This document shows positions 1 to 7,305 of a stretch of 17,334 nucleotides of DNA, piece by piece. The notes below the pieces were generated by a model. It worked only from the letters and a program-made list of their open reading frames with translations. It had not been told where the DNA came from and did not search any database. The position numbers and the translations under genes were made by a program. How positions within the stretch are numbered: the first letter of the stretch is position 1; each line of letters opens with the position of its first letter. This DNA comes from an uncultured Oscillospiraceae bacterium (GTDB taxonomy: Bacteria; Bacillota; Clostridia; Oscillospirales; Ruminococcaceae), in the NCBI GenBank assembly GCA_910578255.1, contig CAJTQM010000026.1:1-17334 (forward strand), written 5' to 3'.

Positions 1-94
1 TCCCCATGGACGCGATGACCGCGGAAGCGAAGGCCACAGCAAAACTGACAAGCCAATTCATCTTTTCATCGGAACGGTCGGATTTCCGTTCCAT
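1..94 (-). CDS. TSUP (TauE/SafE-type) transporter half, 5' end only
   Basis: Reading leftwards from 94, an open frame encodes MERKSDRSDEKMNWLVSFAV and then a hydrophobic stretch ending in ASMG, where the window stops. The segment from MNWLV on resembles the first membrane helix of TSUP-family permeases, which have a glycine-rich turn after helix 1. It lies 76 bases downstream of another half-length TSUP gene on the same strand. Paired half-size TSUP genes are known in Firmicutes, so the two probably form one heteromeric permease. The start is uncertain: ATG at 94 directly abuts AGGAGG (95-100), which is too close for normal use, and ATG at 61 fits the family better but lies far from that site. 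An upstream GTG or TTG in frame is also possible. The substrate cannot be read from this fragment. Confidence 0.55.
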   Translation of the reverse strand, partial: MERKSDRSDEKMNWLVSFAVAFASAVIASMG

Positions 95-170
95 CCTCCT
101 TTTTTGCAAAATCACCAACGGAAAGGCAGCAGGGGCGTCTCATCCGGTCTGGCGCAATTGTGACGGTTCG

Positions 171-521
171 CTATCGCAAAAACAGCCGGACCGCGGCATA
201 GAGGATAAATAGGGAGAAAATCTTCCTAAGCCAGAAATCCGGGATTTTGGGCAGCAGCCATCCGCCGAATAAGGCGCCTGCAACTCCGCCGGGCAGATAC
301 GGCAGGACGTCCCGCAAAGAAACCTGTCCGCGATACAAGTACAAAAAGCCGCTGACCGCGGATAAAAACAGCATAACCGCTACCGCCGTCGCGTGGGATT
401 CTTTATCGGACATCCCCATTTTCTGAAAGGCCGCAACGGCGACAATACCCCCTCCCGCGCCGAAAAGCCCGTTGAGAAGGCCGATGAGAATCCCGGATGC
501 CGACAATTGGATTTTTTTCAA
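171..521 (-). CDS. TSUP (TauE/SafE-type) permease, half-length
   Basis: This 116-residue protein is almost entirely hydrophobic. It has the TSUP signature early on (NGLFGAGGGIVAV, residues about 18-30), then helices around residues 45-62 (AVAVMLFLSAVSGFLYLY), 73-90 (LPYLPGGVAGALFGGWLL) and 99-115. Full-length TSUP proteins are about 250 residues with two such halves, so this is one half, and the gene downstream on the same strand appears to supply the other. Family members move sulfite, sulfoacetate, taurine-related or other organic anions across the cytoplasmic membrane, but the substrate is not predictable here. The start is TTG at 521, with AGGAGGGG (530-537, reverse strand) at good spacing; no ATG is closer. 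It is transcribed divergently from the RHH gene. Confidence 0.82.
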   Translation of the reverse strand: MKKIQLSASGILIGLLNGLFGAGGGIVAVAAFQKMGMSDKESHATAVAVMLFLSAVSGFLYLYRGQVSLRDVLPYLPGGVAGALFGGWLLPKIPDFWLRKIFSLFILYAAVRLFLR

Positions 522-578
522 AAATCTGTCCCCTCCTAAATATGACAGTGTGAAGCTGTCTTAAAAATATGTAAAAGA

Positions 579-609
579 AAATAATAATTATATTGACAAA
601 TTATTATTT
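579..609. promoter_or_regulatory. AT-rich perfect inverted repeat, candidate operator
   Basis: AAATAATAATT (579-589) is repeated in inverted orientation as AATTATTATTT (599-609), with 9 bases between. The repeat covers the -10 of the leftward promoter and abuts or covers the -35 of the rightward promoter, so one bound protein could shut both. The adjacent RHH gene is the obvious candidate for the binding protein; that link is inference. Confidence 0.55.
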
Positions 610-616
610 ATGTATA
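587..616 (-). promoter_or_regulatory. Candidate promoter for the TSUP genes
   Basis: On the minus strand TATACA (611-616) and a perfect TATAAT (587-592) are separated by 18 bases. The expected transcript would start near 580 and carry a leader of about 60 bases. That leader contains a small hairpin (GACAG at 544-548, CTGTC at 556-560). The site overlaps the forward promoter of the RHH gene, so the two would compete. Confidence 0.5.
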
Positions 617-620
617 TACT
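593..620 (+). promoter_or_regulatory. Promoter of the RHH-clpB unit
   Basis: A perfect TTGACA (593-598) and TATACT (615-620) are 16 bases apart, a strong vegetative-type promoter. Transcription would start near 627, just ahead of AGGAGG at 628-633, giving a very short leader. I see no CIRCE element (TTAGCACTC-N9-GAGTGCTAA) here or before clpB. Confidence 0.75.
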
Positions 621-639
621 AATAAGTAGGAGGGATGGT

Positions 640-1302
640 ATGAACCGAAATATCTACAGCCTATTGCTGATGGATGATGTTGTACAGGCGGTGGACCGGC
701 TGGCGTACGCCAAAAATACCAGCCGTTCCAACATGATCAATCAGATTTTGGCCGAATATTTGTCTGTTAAAACACCGGAGCAGCGAACGCACGATATTTT
801 TCAGCGGATCCAGATGCTGATGGACCGGCAAAGCGCCTTTCAAATCCAGCTTCAGGCTTCGGACGCGATGCTTTCCATGCGAACGGCGCTGGCCTATAAA
901 TACCGGCCGACCGTGCGCTACAGCGTGGAACTGTTCCGCAGCGACCCGCGGGTTTTAGGGGAACTGCGGGTTTTGGCCCGGACCCAAAGCGCGGCGCTTT
1001 TGCAGCTGCTGGACAGTTTTTTTCGGCTTTGGGAGGGCCTGGAAAACAGCCATCTTTCCCATCTTTACCCGGATGGATCGCCCTGCCGGATTGAAAACGG
1101 CCGGTACTGCCGGGCGCTATTCTGGCCGGACGCCGCCTGTACCAACGAGCAGCTGGGCGAGGCGATCAGCGCCTATATCCAACGGTTTGACCACAGCTTA
1201 AAAGCTTTTTTGGAACTGGATGAGCACAATTGGAAAGAAGGAATCGAAAAAATCAGCCTGGATTATCAAAAGGAAATGGAAGAGGAAACCATTCTTTTAT
1301 AA
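640..1302 (+). CDS. Ribbon-helix-helix DNA-binding protein with unknown C-terminal domain
   Basis: The protein has 220 residues. Residues 1-45 look like a CopG/Arc-type RHH fold: a short strand (NRNIYSLLL), helix A (DDVVQAVDRLAYA), a turn with T-S-R-S, and helix B (NMINQILAEYL). RHH proteins bind operators as dimers through the paired N-terminal strands. The remaining 170 or so residues, rich in Arg, Leu and aromatics with a helical look, match nothing I recognise and may sense a ligand or partner. The start at ATG 640 is chosen because AGGAGG (628-633) sits 6 bases before it; an in-frame ATG at 610 lies inside the promoter. The gene is followed by clpB after 22 bases with no terminator between, so the two are probably co-transcribed. 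It may control its own promoter and the divergent transporter, which is inference. Confidence 0.75.
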   Translation: MNRNIYSLLLMDDVVQAVDRLAYAKNTSRSNMINQILAEYLSVKTPEQRTHDIFQRIQMLMDRQSAFQIQLQASDAMLSMRTALAYKYRPTVRYSVELFRSDPRVLGELRVLARTQSAALLQLLDSFFRLWEGLENSHLSHLYPDGSPCRIENGRYCRALFWPDAACTNEQLGEAISAYIQRFDHSLKAFLELDEHNWKEGIEKISLDYQKEMEEETILL

Positions 1303-1324
1303 AGGAAAATAGGAGGGAACAGAT

Positions 1325-3919
1325 ATGAATGTACAGCGATTAACCAAAAAATCCCTGGAAGCGGTGGAACAGGCCCAAAGCTTTTCCCGAGAATTGGAGA
1401 ATATGCAGATTGAGCAGATCCACCTGCTCTGGGCGCTTTTGCAGGAGCCGGAAGGGCTGATTCCGCAACTGTTTATAAAAATGAATCTGGACCCACAGCA
1501 GGTCCTGTCTTCGACAGAGGCGGAGGCGAAGAAGCTGCCGGGCGTCTCCGGTCCCGGCCGGGAGGCGGACAAGGTTTACATCTCTCAGAATCTGGATCGA
1601 GCCATGACCGCCGCCGAGAAAAAGGCGGACGCCATGAAGGACGACTATATTTCGGTGGAGCATCTGTTCTGGGGGCTTTTAGAGCATCCGGATCTGGCGG
1701 TAAAAAAGATCATCGACCAGTATCGCATCGACAAAAATGCGTTTTTATCCGCTTTGCTGTCGGTACGGGGCAACACCCGTGTAACCACTGACAGTCCGGA
1801 GGAAACCTACGACGCCTTAAAAAAATACGGGACCGACCTGGTGGAGCAGGCGCGCAAACAGAAACTGGACCCGGTCATCGGGCGGGACAGCGAAATTCGA
1901 AACGTGATTCGAATTCTTTCCCGAAAAAGCAAAAACAATCCGGTTTTAATCGGCGAGCCGGGCGTTGGCAAAACGGCCATCGCCGAAGGGCTGGCCCAGC
2001 GGATTGTACGGGGAGACGTGCCGGCGGGCCTTCGGGACAAGACGATTTTTTCGCTGGACATGGGCGCTTTGATCGCGGGCGCAAAATATCGCGGCGAATT
2101 TGAGGAGCGCTTAAAGGCGGTGCTCAACGAGGTCAAGAAAAGCGAAGGGCAGATCCTTTTGTTTATCGACGAGCTGCATACGATTGTAGGCGCCGGCAAG
2201 ACAGAGGGATCCATGGACGCGGGCAACCTTTTAAAGCCGATGCTGGCCCGGGGAGAGTTGCACTGCATTGGGGCCACGACCCTAAACGAATACCGTCAGT
2301 ATATCGAAAAAGACGCGGCGTTGGAGCGGCGGTTTCAGCCGGTACTGGTAGAGGAGCCGGCGGTGGAGGACACCATCTCGATTTTAAGAGGACTCAAGGA
2401 GCGGTACGAGGTATTCCACGGGGTCAAAATTCAGGACGCGGCGCTGATTGCGGCGGCGACTTTGTCCAACCGCTATATTACCGACCGGTTTCTGCCGGAC
2501 AAGGCCATCGACCTGGTGGACGAGGCCTGTGCCACCATCCGGACGGAAATGGATTCGATGCCGGCGGAATTGGATGAGATTTCCCGGAAGATTATGCAGC
2601 ATGAAATTGAGGAAGCGGCGCTGAAAAAGGAGAACAGCCGTCTTTCCGCCGAGCATCTGGAGGAGATTCAGAAGGAACTGACCGAAATGCGGGAGCAGTT
2701 TCAGAAAATGAAGGTCCGCTGGGAAAACGAAAAGGATTCCATCGGCCGGGTTCAGAAGCTGCGGGAAGAAATCGAGCAGGTGGGCGCGCAGATTGAGTTG
2801 GCCGAGCGGGAATACAATCTGGACCAGGCGGCGGCGTTAAAATACGGCAAGCTGCCGGAACTGCAAAAGCAGCTGGCCCAGCTGGAGGAGGATGGCGGCC
2901 GGCAGGATACCACCCTTCTGCGGGACAAGGTGACCGAGGAGGAGATCGCCCGGATTGTGGGGCGCTGGACCGGAATCCCTGTTTCGCGCCTGATGGAGGG
3001 CGAGCGGGAAAAGCTTTTGCATCTGGACGAGACGCTACACCGGCGGGTTATCGGGCAGGACGAGGCGGTCCAGAAGGTGGCGGATTCCATTATGCGTTCC
3101 CGGGCGGGGATTCAGGATCCGGACCGGCCTATCGGTTCCTTCCTGTTTTTAGGTCCCACCGGCGTGGGCAAAACCGAGCTGGCCAAGGCGGTGGCCCAGG
3201 CGTTGTTTGACGATGAGCGCAGCATGGTGCGGATTGATATGTCCGAATACATGGAAAAGCACACCGTATCCCGGTTGGTGGGGGCGCCTCCCGGCTATGT
3301 GGGCTATGAGGAGGGTGGCCAGCTGACCGAGGCGGTGCGCCGCCGGCCTTATTCGGTGGTGTTGTTCGACGAGGTGGAAAAAGCCCATCCGGATGTGTTC
3401 AACATCCTTTTGCAGGTGCTGGACGACGGGCGCATCACCGATTCTCAGGGGCGCACGGTGGATTTTAAAAATACCATCATCATCCTGACCTCTAACTTAG
3501 GCTCCTCGTCGATTCTCGAAGGAATCGACGAAAGCGGTCAGATTTCCGACGAGGCGAAATTGCAGGTCCAACAGCTTTTAAAGGCGTCGTTTCGGCCGGA
3601 ATTTCTCAACCGGATGGATGAAATCGTCTTCTACAAGCCGCTGACGAAAGAGGAAATCGGCCAGATTGTGGAACTGATGCTGACAGATTTGAAAAAACGG
3701 CTGGCGGATAAGGAACTGGGGCTGGCGGTCACCGACCAGGCCAAAGAGTTGATCGTTGAGGAAGGGTATGATCCGGTTTACGGCGCAAGGCCCTTAAAGC
3801 GATACATCCAGCAAAAGCTTGAGACCCGGCTGGCCCGCTATATCCTGGAAAAGGATCCGGCGCCGGAAACGGTTCTTCGGGCGGATTGTGTGGATCACCA
3901 GCTGGTCATCAGCCAATAA
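1325..3919 (+). CDS. clpB: ATP-dependent disaggregase ClpB (Hsp100)
   Basis: This 864-residue protein has the normal ClpB length and order. A Clp N-domain with two repeats spans about 1-150. The first AAA+ module has Walker A GEPGVGKT (210-217), pore-loop KYRG (254-257), Walker B LLFIDE (278-283) and arginines at 335-336. A coiled-coil middle domain, typical of ClpB rather than ClpA or ClpX, spans about 400-525. The second module has Walker A GPTGVGKT (610-617), pore-loop GYVGY (657-661), Walker B VVLFDE (678-683), FRPEFLNR (756-763) and sensor-2 GARPLKR (820-826). In the cytoplasm, ClpB threads aggregated proteins through its hexameric pore, working with DnaK. No ClpP-binding loop is apparent. 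AGGAGG (1311-1316) lies 8 bases before the ATG. The gene ends at a strong terminator. I see no CIRCE element upstream, so control probably comes from the promoter ahead of the RHH gene. Confidence 0.97.
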   Translation: MNVQRLTKKSLEAVEQAQSFSRELENMQIEQIHLLWALLQEPEGLIPQLFIKMNLDPQQVLSSTEAEAKKLPGVSGPGREADKVYISQNLDRAMTAAEKKADAMKDDYISVEHLFWGLLEHPDLAVKKIIDQYRIDKNAFLSALLSVRGNTRVTTDSPEETYDALKKYGTDLVEQARKQKLDPVIGRDSEIRNVIRILSRKSKNNPVLIGEPGVGKTAIAEGLAQRIVRGDVPAGLRDKTIFSLDMGALIAGAKYRGEFEERLKAVLNEVKKSEGQILLFIDELHTIVGAGKTEGSMDAGNLLKPMLARGELHCIGATTLNEYRQYIEKDAALERRFQPVLVEEPAVEDTISILRGLKERYEVFHGVKIQDAALIAAATLSNRYITDRFLPDKAIDLVDEACATIRTEMDSMPAELDEISRKIMQHEIEEAALKKENSRLSAEHLEEIQKELTEMREQFQKMKVRWENEKDSIGRVQKLREEIEQVGAQIELAEREYNLDQAAALKYGKLPELQKQLAQLEEDGGRQDTTLLRDKVTEEEIARIVGRWTGIPVSRLMEGEREKLLHLDETLHRRVIGQDEAVQKVADSIMRSRAGIQDPDRPIGSFLFLGPTGVGKTELAKAVAQALFDDERSMVRIDMSEYMEKHTVSRLVGAPPGYVGYEEGGQLTEAVRRRPYSVVLFDEVEKAHPDVFNILLQVLDDGRITDSQGRTVDFKNTIIILTSNLGSSSILEGIDESGQISDEAKLQVQQLLKASFRPEFLNRMDEIVFYKPLTKEEIGQIVELMLTDLKKRLADKELGLAVTDQAKELIVEEGYDPVYGARPLKRYIQQKLETRLARYILEKDPAPETVLRADCVDHQLVISQ

Positions 3920-3925
3920 AACATT

Positions 3926-3955
3926 AAAAAAGGGACGTGAAAACGTCCCTTTTTT
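3926..3955 (+). terminator. Rho-independent terminator after clpB
   Basis: GGGACGT (3932-3938), a GAAA loop and ACGTCCC (3943-3949) form a perfect stem, extended by A6/T6 arms and ending in a run of T. It begins 7 bases after the clpB stop codon and its A/T symmetry could also work leftwards. Confidence 0.93.
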
Positions 3956-4011
3956 AATTGGACCGATACCGGTTTTGTGCCGTTTTTCCTTTCGCCGGTT
4001 GTTGCGATCGG

Positions 4012-4040
4012 TTGTTTTATCGGCGTGGGTATGCTATACT
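4012..4040 (+). promoter_or_regulatory. Promoter of the Nudix gene
   Basis: TTGTTT (4012-4017) and TATACT (4035-4040) are 17 bases apart, with an extended TGC just before the -10. It lies between the clpB terminator and the Nudix start, so the downstream pair is an independent unit. Confidence 0.7.
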
Positions 4041-4076
4041 TTCTCTAGCTATCAATCTGCGGGACGGAGGGGGAAA

Positions 4077-4610
4077 ATGCGGCTTCTTTTCACAATCGAC
4101 ACCCGGGATTACGACAAAAACGGAAGCGTTTTTGTGCGAAACTCCGCCAGAAGCATTATCTTGCGTGAAAGGTGTTTGGCGATGGTATACAGTAAAAAGT
4201 ATCGCTATTATAAATTCCCGGGCGGCGGAATCGAACCGGGAGAAACACCGGAGGAAGCGCTGATCAGGGAAACCATGGAGGAAACAGGGCTTAGAGTGCT
4301 GCCGGATTCCATTCGGGAATACGGCTATGTCCATCGGGTGCAGAAGGGCCAAAAAGAGGCGGTGTTCGTGCAGGACAATTTTTATTATTTTTGCGCGGCC
4401 GATCCGCACATCTCGCGCCAGCGGCTGGAAAGCTATGAGGCCCAGGAGGGGTTTGTGCTGGCATTTGTCCCGCCCCAACAGGCCATTGCAGAAAATCGAA
4501 ACATGGATCACGGGCCAAAGGATTGGGTGATGATCGAAAGAGAATCGCGGGTTCTGGAACTTTTGGCCGCCAAAGGCTGCCTGCGCCAGAGCGGCGACGA
4601 TAAACGATAA
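4077..4610 (+). CDS. Nudix hydrolase
   Basis: This 177-residue protein carries a complete Nudix box: G50, E56, then R64-E65, E68-E69 and G71-L72, matching G-x5-E-x7-R-E-U-x-E-E-x-G-U. The box is preceded by KFPGGGIE, the usual loop before it. Nudix enzymes cleave a nucleoside diphosphate linked to another group, using Mg2+ held by the glutamates. Candidate substrates include oxidised nucleotides, ADP-ribose, NADH or nucleotide sugars, and the sequence does not decide between them. The frame stays open upstream through the clpB terminator, but ATG 4077 follows GGAGGGGG (4066-4073) and a promoter, so this start is preferred. The next gene begins 15 bases after the stop and is probably co-transcribed. 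Confidence 0.9.
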   Translation: MRLLFTIDTRDYDKNGSVFVRNSARSIILRERCLAMVYSKKYRYYKFPGGGIEPGETPEEALIRETMEETGLRVLPDSIREYGYVHRVQKGQKEAVFVQDNFYYFCAADPHISRQRLESYEAQEGFVLAFVPPQQAIAENRNMDHGPKDWVMIERESRVLELLAAKGCLRQSGDDKR

Positions 4611-4625
4611 ATGAGGTGAGTTGGG

Positions 4626-5210
4626 TTGGCAGAAAAAGCTTTTCGCGCTGCCGAGGGGGTTCGCATCCCCCATATAGAGGGAATCCACCCCGCTTATGAG
4701 GTGGAAAAAATTCAAGATGGATGGCGCTTTACAGTGGTGCTGGATGCGCCGAGAATCCCCCAGCTTCTATGGGACTACTGCCAGATCCTCCCCGAGCCGG
4801 GATATTTTACGTTGGAAATTCCGGCGCAGGGGGAGGAGGTCTACGACCTTTATTATGTCGACGGCTGCACCCGTCCGGTTTTGCAGGCCATCGCAAAGCG
4901 CTACGGCGATTTGCTGACGGCGGACGGCTATGTCCGTTTCGGGTTTGCCGCCCACGAGGCGCCGGAGCAGCTTTATGTCAGCGATCTAAAGACCATACAG
5001 ATCTATGGGCGCTGTGAAGAGCCAATCCGGGCGCTGTTAAAAAAATATGACCTTTCGGAAGAAAAAACCTGCAAAAAGCTGTGGGATATTCTGTCTGAGC
5101 AAAACCCGTGCGAGTTAATCCACGTGGAAGTGGAAGAGGAAAGCATTTTCGATCTGCCGCAGCTTTTGGCCGATGCCGGCATATATCTGGCCGGACAGCG
5201 AAAAGAATAG
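4626..5210 (+). CDS. Unrecognised soluble protein downstream of the Nudix gene
   Basis: The 194-residue product is acidic and soluble, with no signal peptide, membrane segment or metal-binding motif that I can see. It looks like a mixed alpha/beta fold: strand-like stretches (WRFTVVLDA, YFTLEIPA, VYDLYYVDG, IQIYG) alternate with helices (PVLQAIAKRYGDLL, EEPIRALLKKYDL, CKKLWDILSEQ, FDLPQLLADAGIYL). I do not recognise the family. The start is TTG at 4626, chosen because GAGGTGAG (4613-4620) lies 5 bases before it and no ATG is suitably placed. It sits 15 bases after the Nudix gene, so the two are likely translated from one transcript. Any functional link between them is open. It converges on the spoIID-like gene across 39 bases without a clear terminator. 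Confidence 0.75.
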   Translation: MAEKAFRAAEGVRIPHIEGIHPAYEVEKIQDGWRFTVVLDAPRIPQLLWDYCQILPEPGYFTLEIPAQGEEVYDLYYVDGCTRPVLQAIAKRYGDLLTADGYVRFGFAAHEAPEQLYVSDLKTIQIYGRCEEPIRALLKKYDLSEEKTCKKLWDILSEQNPCELIHVEVEEESIFDLPQLLADAGIYLAGQRKE

Positions 5211-5249
5211 GGAAAAGACCGTCCTTTTTTGCACATTGGCCGAAGCGAT

Positions 5250-6326
5250 TTAAGTGCGCGCCTGGGCAAGCTGCGCGCCGGTATAGTAGTGCAGAAGGAT
5301 TTCCTCGTATCCGCTCCCCTGGCGGGCCATGTAATCTGCGCCGTATTGGCTTAGCCCCACACCGTGGCCATAGCCCTTGGTGGTAAAAAGGAAGGAATCG
5401 ATCTGCGCCGAAACGGTGAAGTTGGTGGAGCGCAGTCCCAGCAGGGTACGCAGTTCCTGACCGCTGATCTGTAAATTCCCCGCCTGCAAGGTGAGCACAT
5501 AGCCGGACGGAGAGCGGGACGCGATTTGAAACCAGCTTCGCGTATCCCCCTCCAGAATCAAATCGGGGTAGGATTCGGTGAGAATGCCGCGGATTTGCTC
5601 GGCGGAAAAGGAGACAGTGGTTTCGAACCGGTCGGCCAGCGTGTCGCCGGGGCTGTCTACCGGGACAAGGTAGGGAACGGAGCCGTTCCAGACGTTGGAA
5701 GCAAACTCGGTGGCACCCGCGCTCATGGAATGGTAGGCGGCGAGAATCGGTTCCTGCTCCCAGACCAGAACGGCTGCCGCCACCTGGTCCACCGCTTCGG
5801 TGATTTTTTTCCAATAGGTCTCACCTAGATCCGGATACCGTTCCAGCATCTGCTCACGGGTTACGTACCCTTCCCATTTGGAGGGGTCCGCGGAAAAATC
5901 GGCGCCGTTCAGGTCCGGCGAGGGGTGGGCACGGCAGTATAGCGCATAGGTGTGGGCAGCGACGGCCTGGGCCTTCATCGCCTCGGGATGAAAGCCCGGC
6001 GGCAGTTCCGCCGCTACCGCGCCATACAGATAATCCAGCACGGCGACCTTCTGGATCTGCCCGGTGCTGCGGTCCAGAATGGCGAAGCTTTCCGGCTGTG
6101 CAACGGTCTGCATAGAGGAAGAATCCTCCCCAATAGGCGGCGCCGGGTCAGCGGCGGAGGAGACGGCGGAAGTACTCTCCTGCCGGATGGGCGAAAAAGC
6201 CGAGAAGGCGCCGGCCTGCTCTTGCCCGGCGGTCTTTTGTTCTGCCTGCCCTGGACTAAGGGCCGCTAAGGGCAGCAAAAACACGATCAAAGAAAAAACA
6301 GCGAAAAAAGAAAGAAGTGTTTTCAT
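5250..6326 (-). CDS. spoIID: SpoIID/LytB-domain protein (stage II sporulation protein D-like)
   Basis: The 358-residue protein starts with an N-terminal hydrophobic segment (residues 4-23, signal anchor or signal peptide). A low-complexity Ser/Ala/Pro linker runs to about 80, then the SpoIID catalytic domain. Key features are AAELPPGFHPEAMKAQAVA (105-123), where E107 aligns with the catalytic glutamate known in SpoIID, and the C-terminal GYGHGVGLSQYGA (318-330). SpoIID is a lytic transglycosylase that cuts peptidoglycan glycan strands lacking stem peptides during forespore engulfment, with SpoIIP and SpoIIM. ATG 6326 is preferred because AAGGAGGAGA lies upstream and the signal segment follows directly; the open frame extends further but without a better site. 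A sigma-E-like promoter lies just upstream. SpoIIP and SpoIIM are not in this window. It could be a SpoIID paralogue rather than the canonical one. Confidence 0.85.
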   Translation of the reverse strand: MKTLLSFFAVFSLIVFLLPLAALSPGQAEQKTAGQEQAGAFSAFSPIRQESTSAVSSAADPAPPIGEDSSSMQTVAQPESFAILDRSTGQIQKVAVLDYLYGAVAAELPPGFHPEAMKAQAVAAHTYALYCRAHPSPDLNGADFSADPSKWEGYVTREQMLERYPDLGETYWKKITEAVDQVAAAVLVWEQEPILAAYHSMSAGATEFASNVWNGSVPYLVPVDSPGDTLADRFETTVSFSAEQIRGILTESYPDLILEGDTRSWFQIASRSPSGYVLTLQAGNLQISGQELRTLLGLRSTNFTVSAQIDSFLFTTKGYGHGVGLSQYGADYMARQGSGYEEILLHYYTGAQLAQART

Positions 6327-6351
6327 AGGACAAATTCTCCTCCTTGTCCTC

Positions 6352-6380
6352 ATTTTATGAACAGAAGAGGGGAAAAATGC
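6352..6380 (-). promoter_or_regulatory. Candidate sigma-E promoter of spoIID
   Basis: On the minus strand GCATTTT (6374-6380) and CATAAAAT (6352-6359) are exactly 14 bases apart. They match the known sigma-E pattern (G-H-ATATT, N14, CATACAHT) with one mismatch at the -35 and one at the -10. The predicted start falls almost on the ribosome-binding site, giving a very short leader, which keeps confidence moderate. Confidence 0.42.
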
Positions 6381-6450
6381 CGTCCGGCGGGGAAAGGGAC
6401 CGCCGCTGGACGAAAGCCTTGTCAAAGTAAGAAAAAGAAAGGGCGGTTTT

Positions 6451-7305
6451 ATGGGGAAAATATGGTTTTATCTTTTGTATATTCCCTGTGTTTTGGCGCT
6501 GGGCGTTCTCTATTTTTTTCTGTACAGTACCGGTGTCAGCGGCCAGACGGAATTTTATATAGGGGAAGGCGTTTATCTGGCGCTTTTTTATCTGTTGGGC
6601 GGTCTTTTTTTGGCCGGACTGTATATTTGGGCGGCGCGGGCAGCGTCTCGCCTGGAGGGGGCCCGGATCAGCGGAGATTCTTTTTTGTGGGGGGCTGCCG
6701 GCGTTTTGTGCGGTATCCTTTTTGTGTTGGACGCCGCCGCCCATGGTTGGCAAGCGGCATTGCCGTATTTATCCGGGGAGGATTTTTTGCCGCAGAAGCT
6801 TCTTCTGCCCGGTTTTGAACTTCTTTTGGCTTTGGGCGCAGCGCTGGCGCTGATTGTACTGGGTATCCGGCTGCTGCGTCGGGACCTGAGCGCCTACCGC
6901 TATTCGCGTAGCCTGCTTTTTTTGATCATGTGGCGGATTCTGCGGCTGGTCGTCCGCTTCGGCCAGTTGCCGATGGCCTTTCGGATGCCCCAGCGCCTGT
7001 TGGAGATTTTGCTGTCGGCGGCCCAGTGCCTGTTTTTTTTGGCGGGCAGCCATCTTCTTTGCAATGTAGTCGACAAAAAAGTGTACCGGCTGGCGTTGTT
7101 TTCCGGTCATGGAGCGGTGGCGATGGGGGTGATTTGGTGCGCTTGCCCGCTACTGGCCCAAAGGGTCTTCTTCCCCACGCTGGCACAGGCGCTGGATTAT
7201 GCGCTGGAATGGGGGTTTTTGCTGTTTATCGGCCTGTTCTCCGCCTTTATCACTCCAAGCAGACGCTGGGTTCCGGACCCTGGGAAAAAGGCGGGCCGTC
7301 ATTGA
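6451..7305 (+). CDS. Polytopic membrane protein of unknown function
   Basis: The 284-residue product has about seven or eight predicted membrane helices, near residues 5-26, 40-60, 77-95, 117-141, 152-170, 183-205, 214-235 and 250-268. Arginine-rich connectors (RLLRRDLSAYRYSR at 140-153, SRRW at 270-273) suggest cytoplasmic loops. There is no Walker, cysteine-pair or histidine-cluster motif, and I do not recognise the family. The ATG at 6451 has only a weak ribosome site (AAAGGGCGG about 5 bases before), and no convincing vegetative promoter is visible in the 124 bases shared with the divergent spoIID gene. That could mean sporulation-stage or low expression, which is inference. The stop codon overlaps the promoter of the next gene. 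Confidence 0.75.
   Translation: MGKIWFYLLYIPCVLALGVLYFFLYSTGVSGQTEFYIGEGVYLALFYLLGGLFLAGLYIWAARAASRLEGARISGDSFLWGAAGVLCGILFVLDAAAHGWQAALPYLSGEDFLPQKLLLPGFELLLALGAALALIVLGIRLLRRDLSAYRYSRSLLFLIMWRILRLVVRFGQLPMAFRMPQRLLEILLSAAQCLFFLAGSHLLCNVVDKKVYRLALFSGHGAVAMGVIWCACPLLAQRVFFPTLAQALDYALEWGFLLFIGLFSAFITPSRRWVPDPGKKAGRH

Noticed and set aside
6..212. Small forward open frame at the left edge
   Set aside because: It lies opposite the TSUP genes, has no ribosome site, and the minus-strand reading gives recognisable membrane helices.
3819..4076. Upstream extension of the Nudix frame into clpB
   Set aside because: It would run through the clpB terminator and the Nudix promoter; ATG 4077 has a clear ribosome site.
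5211..5249. Search for a terminator between the convergent genes at 5210 and 5250
   Set aside because: A T run is present (5224-5229) but no stem of useful length precedes it.
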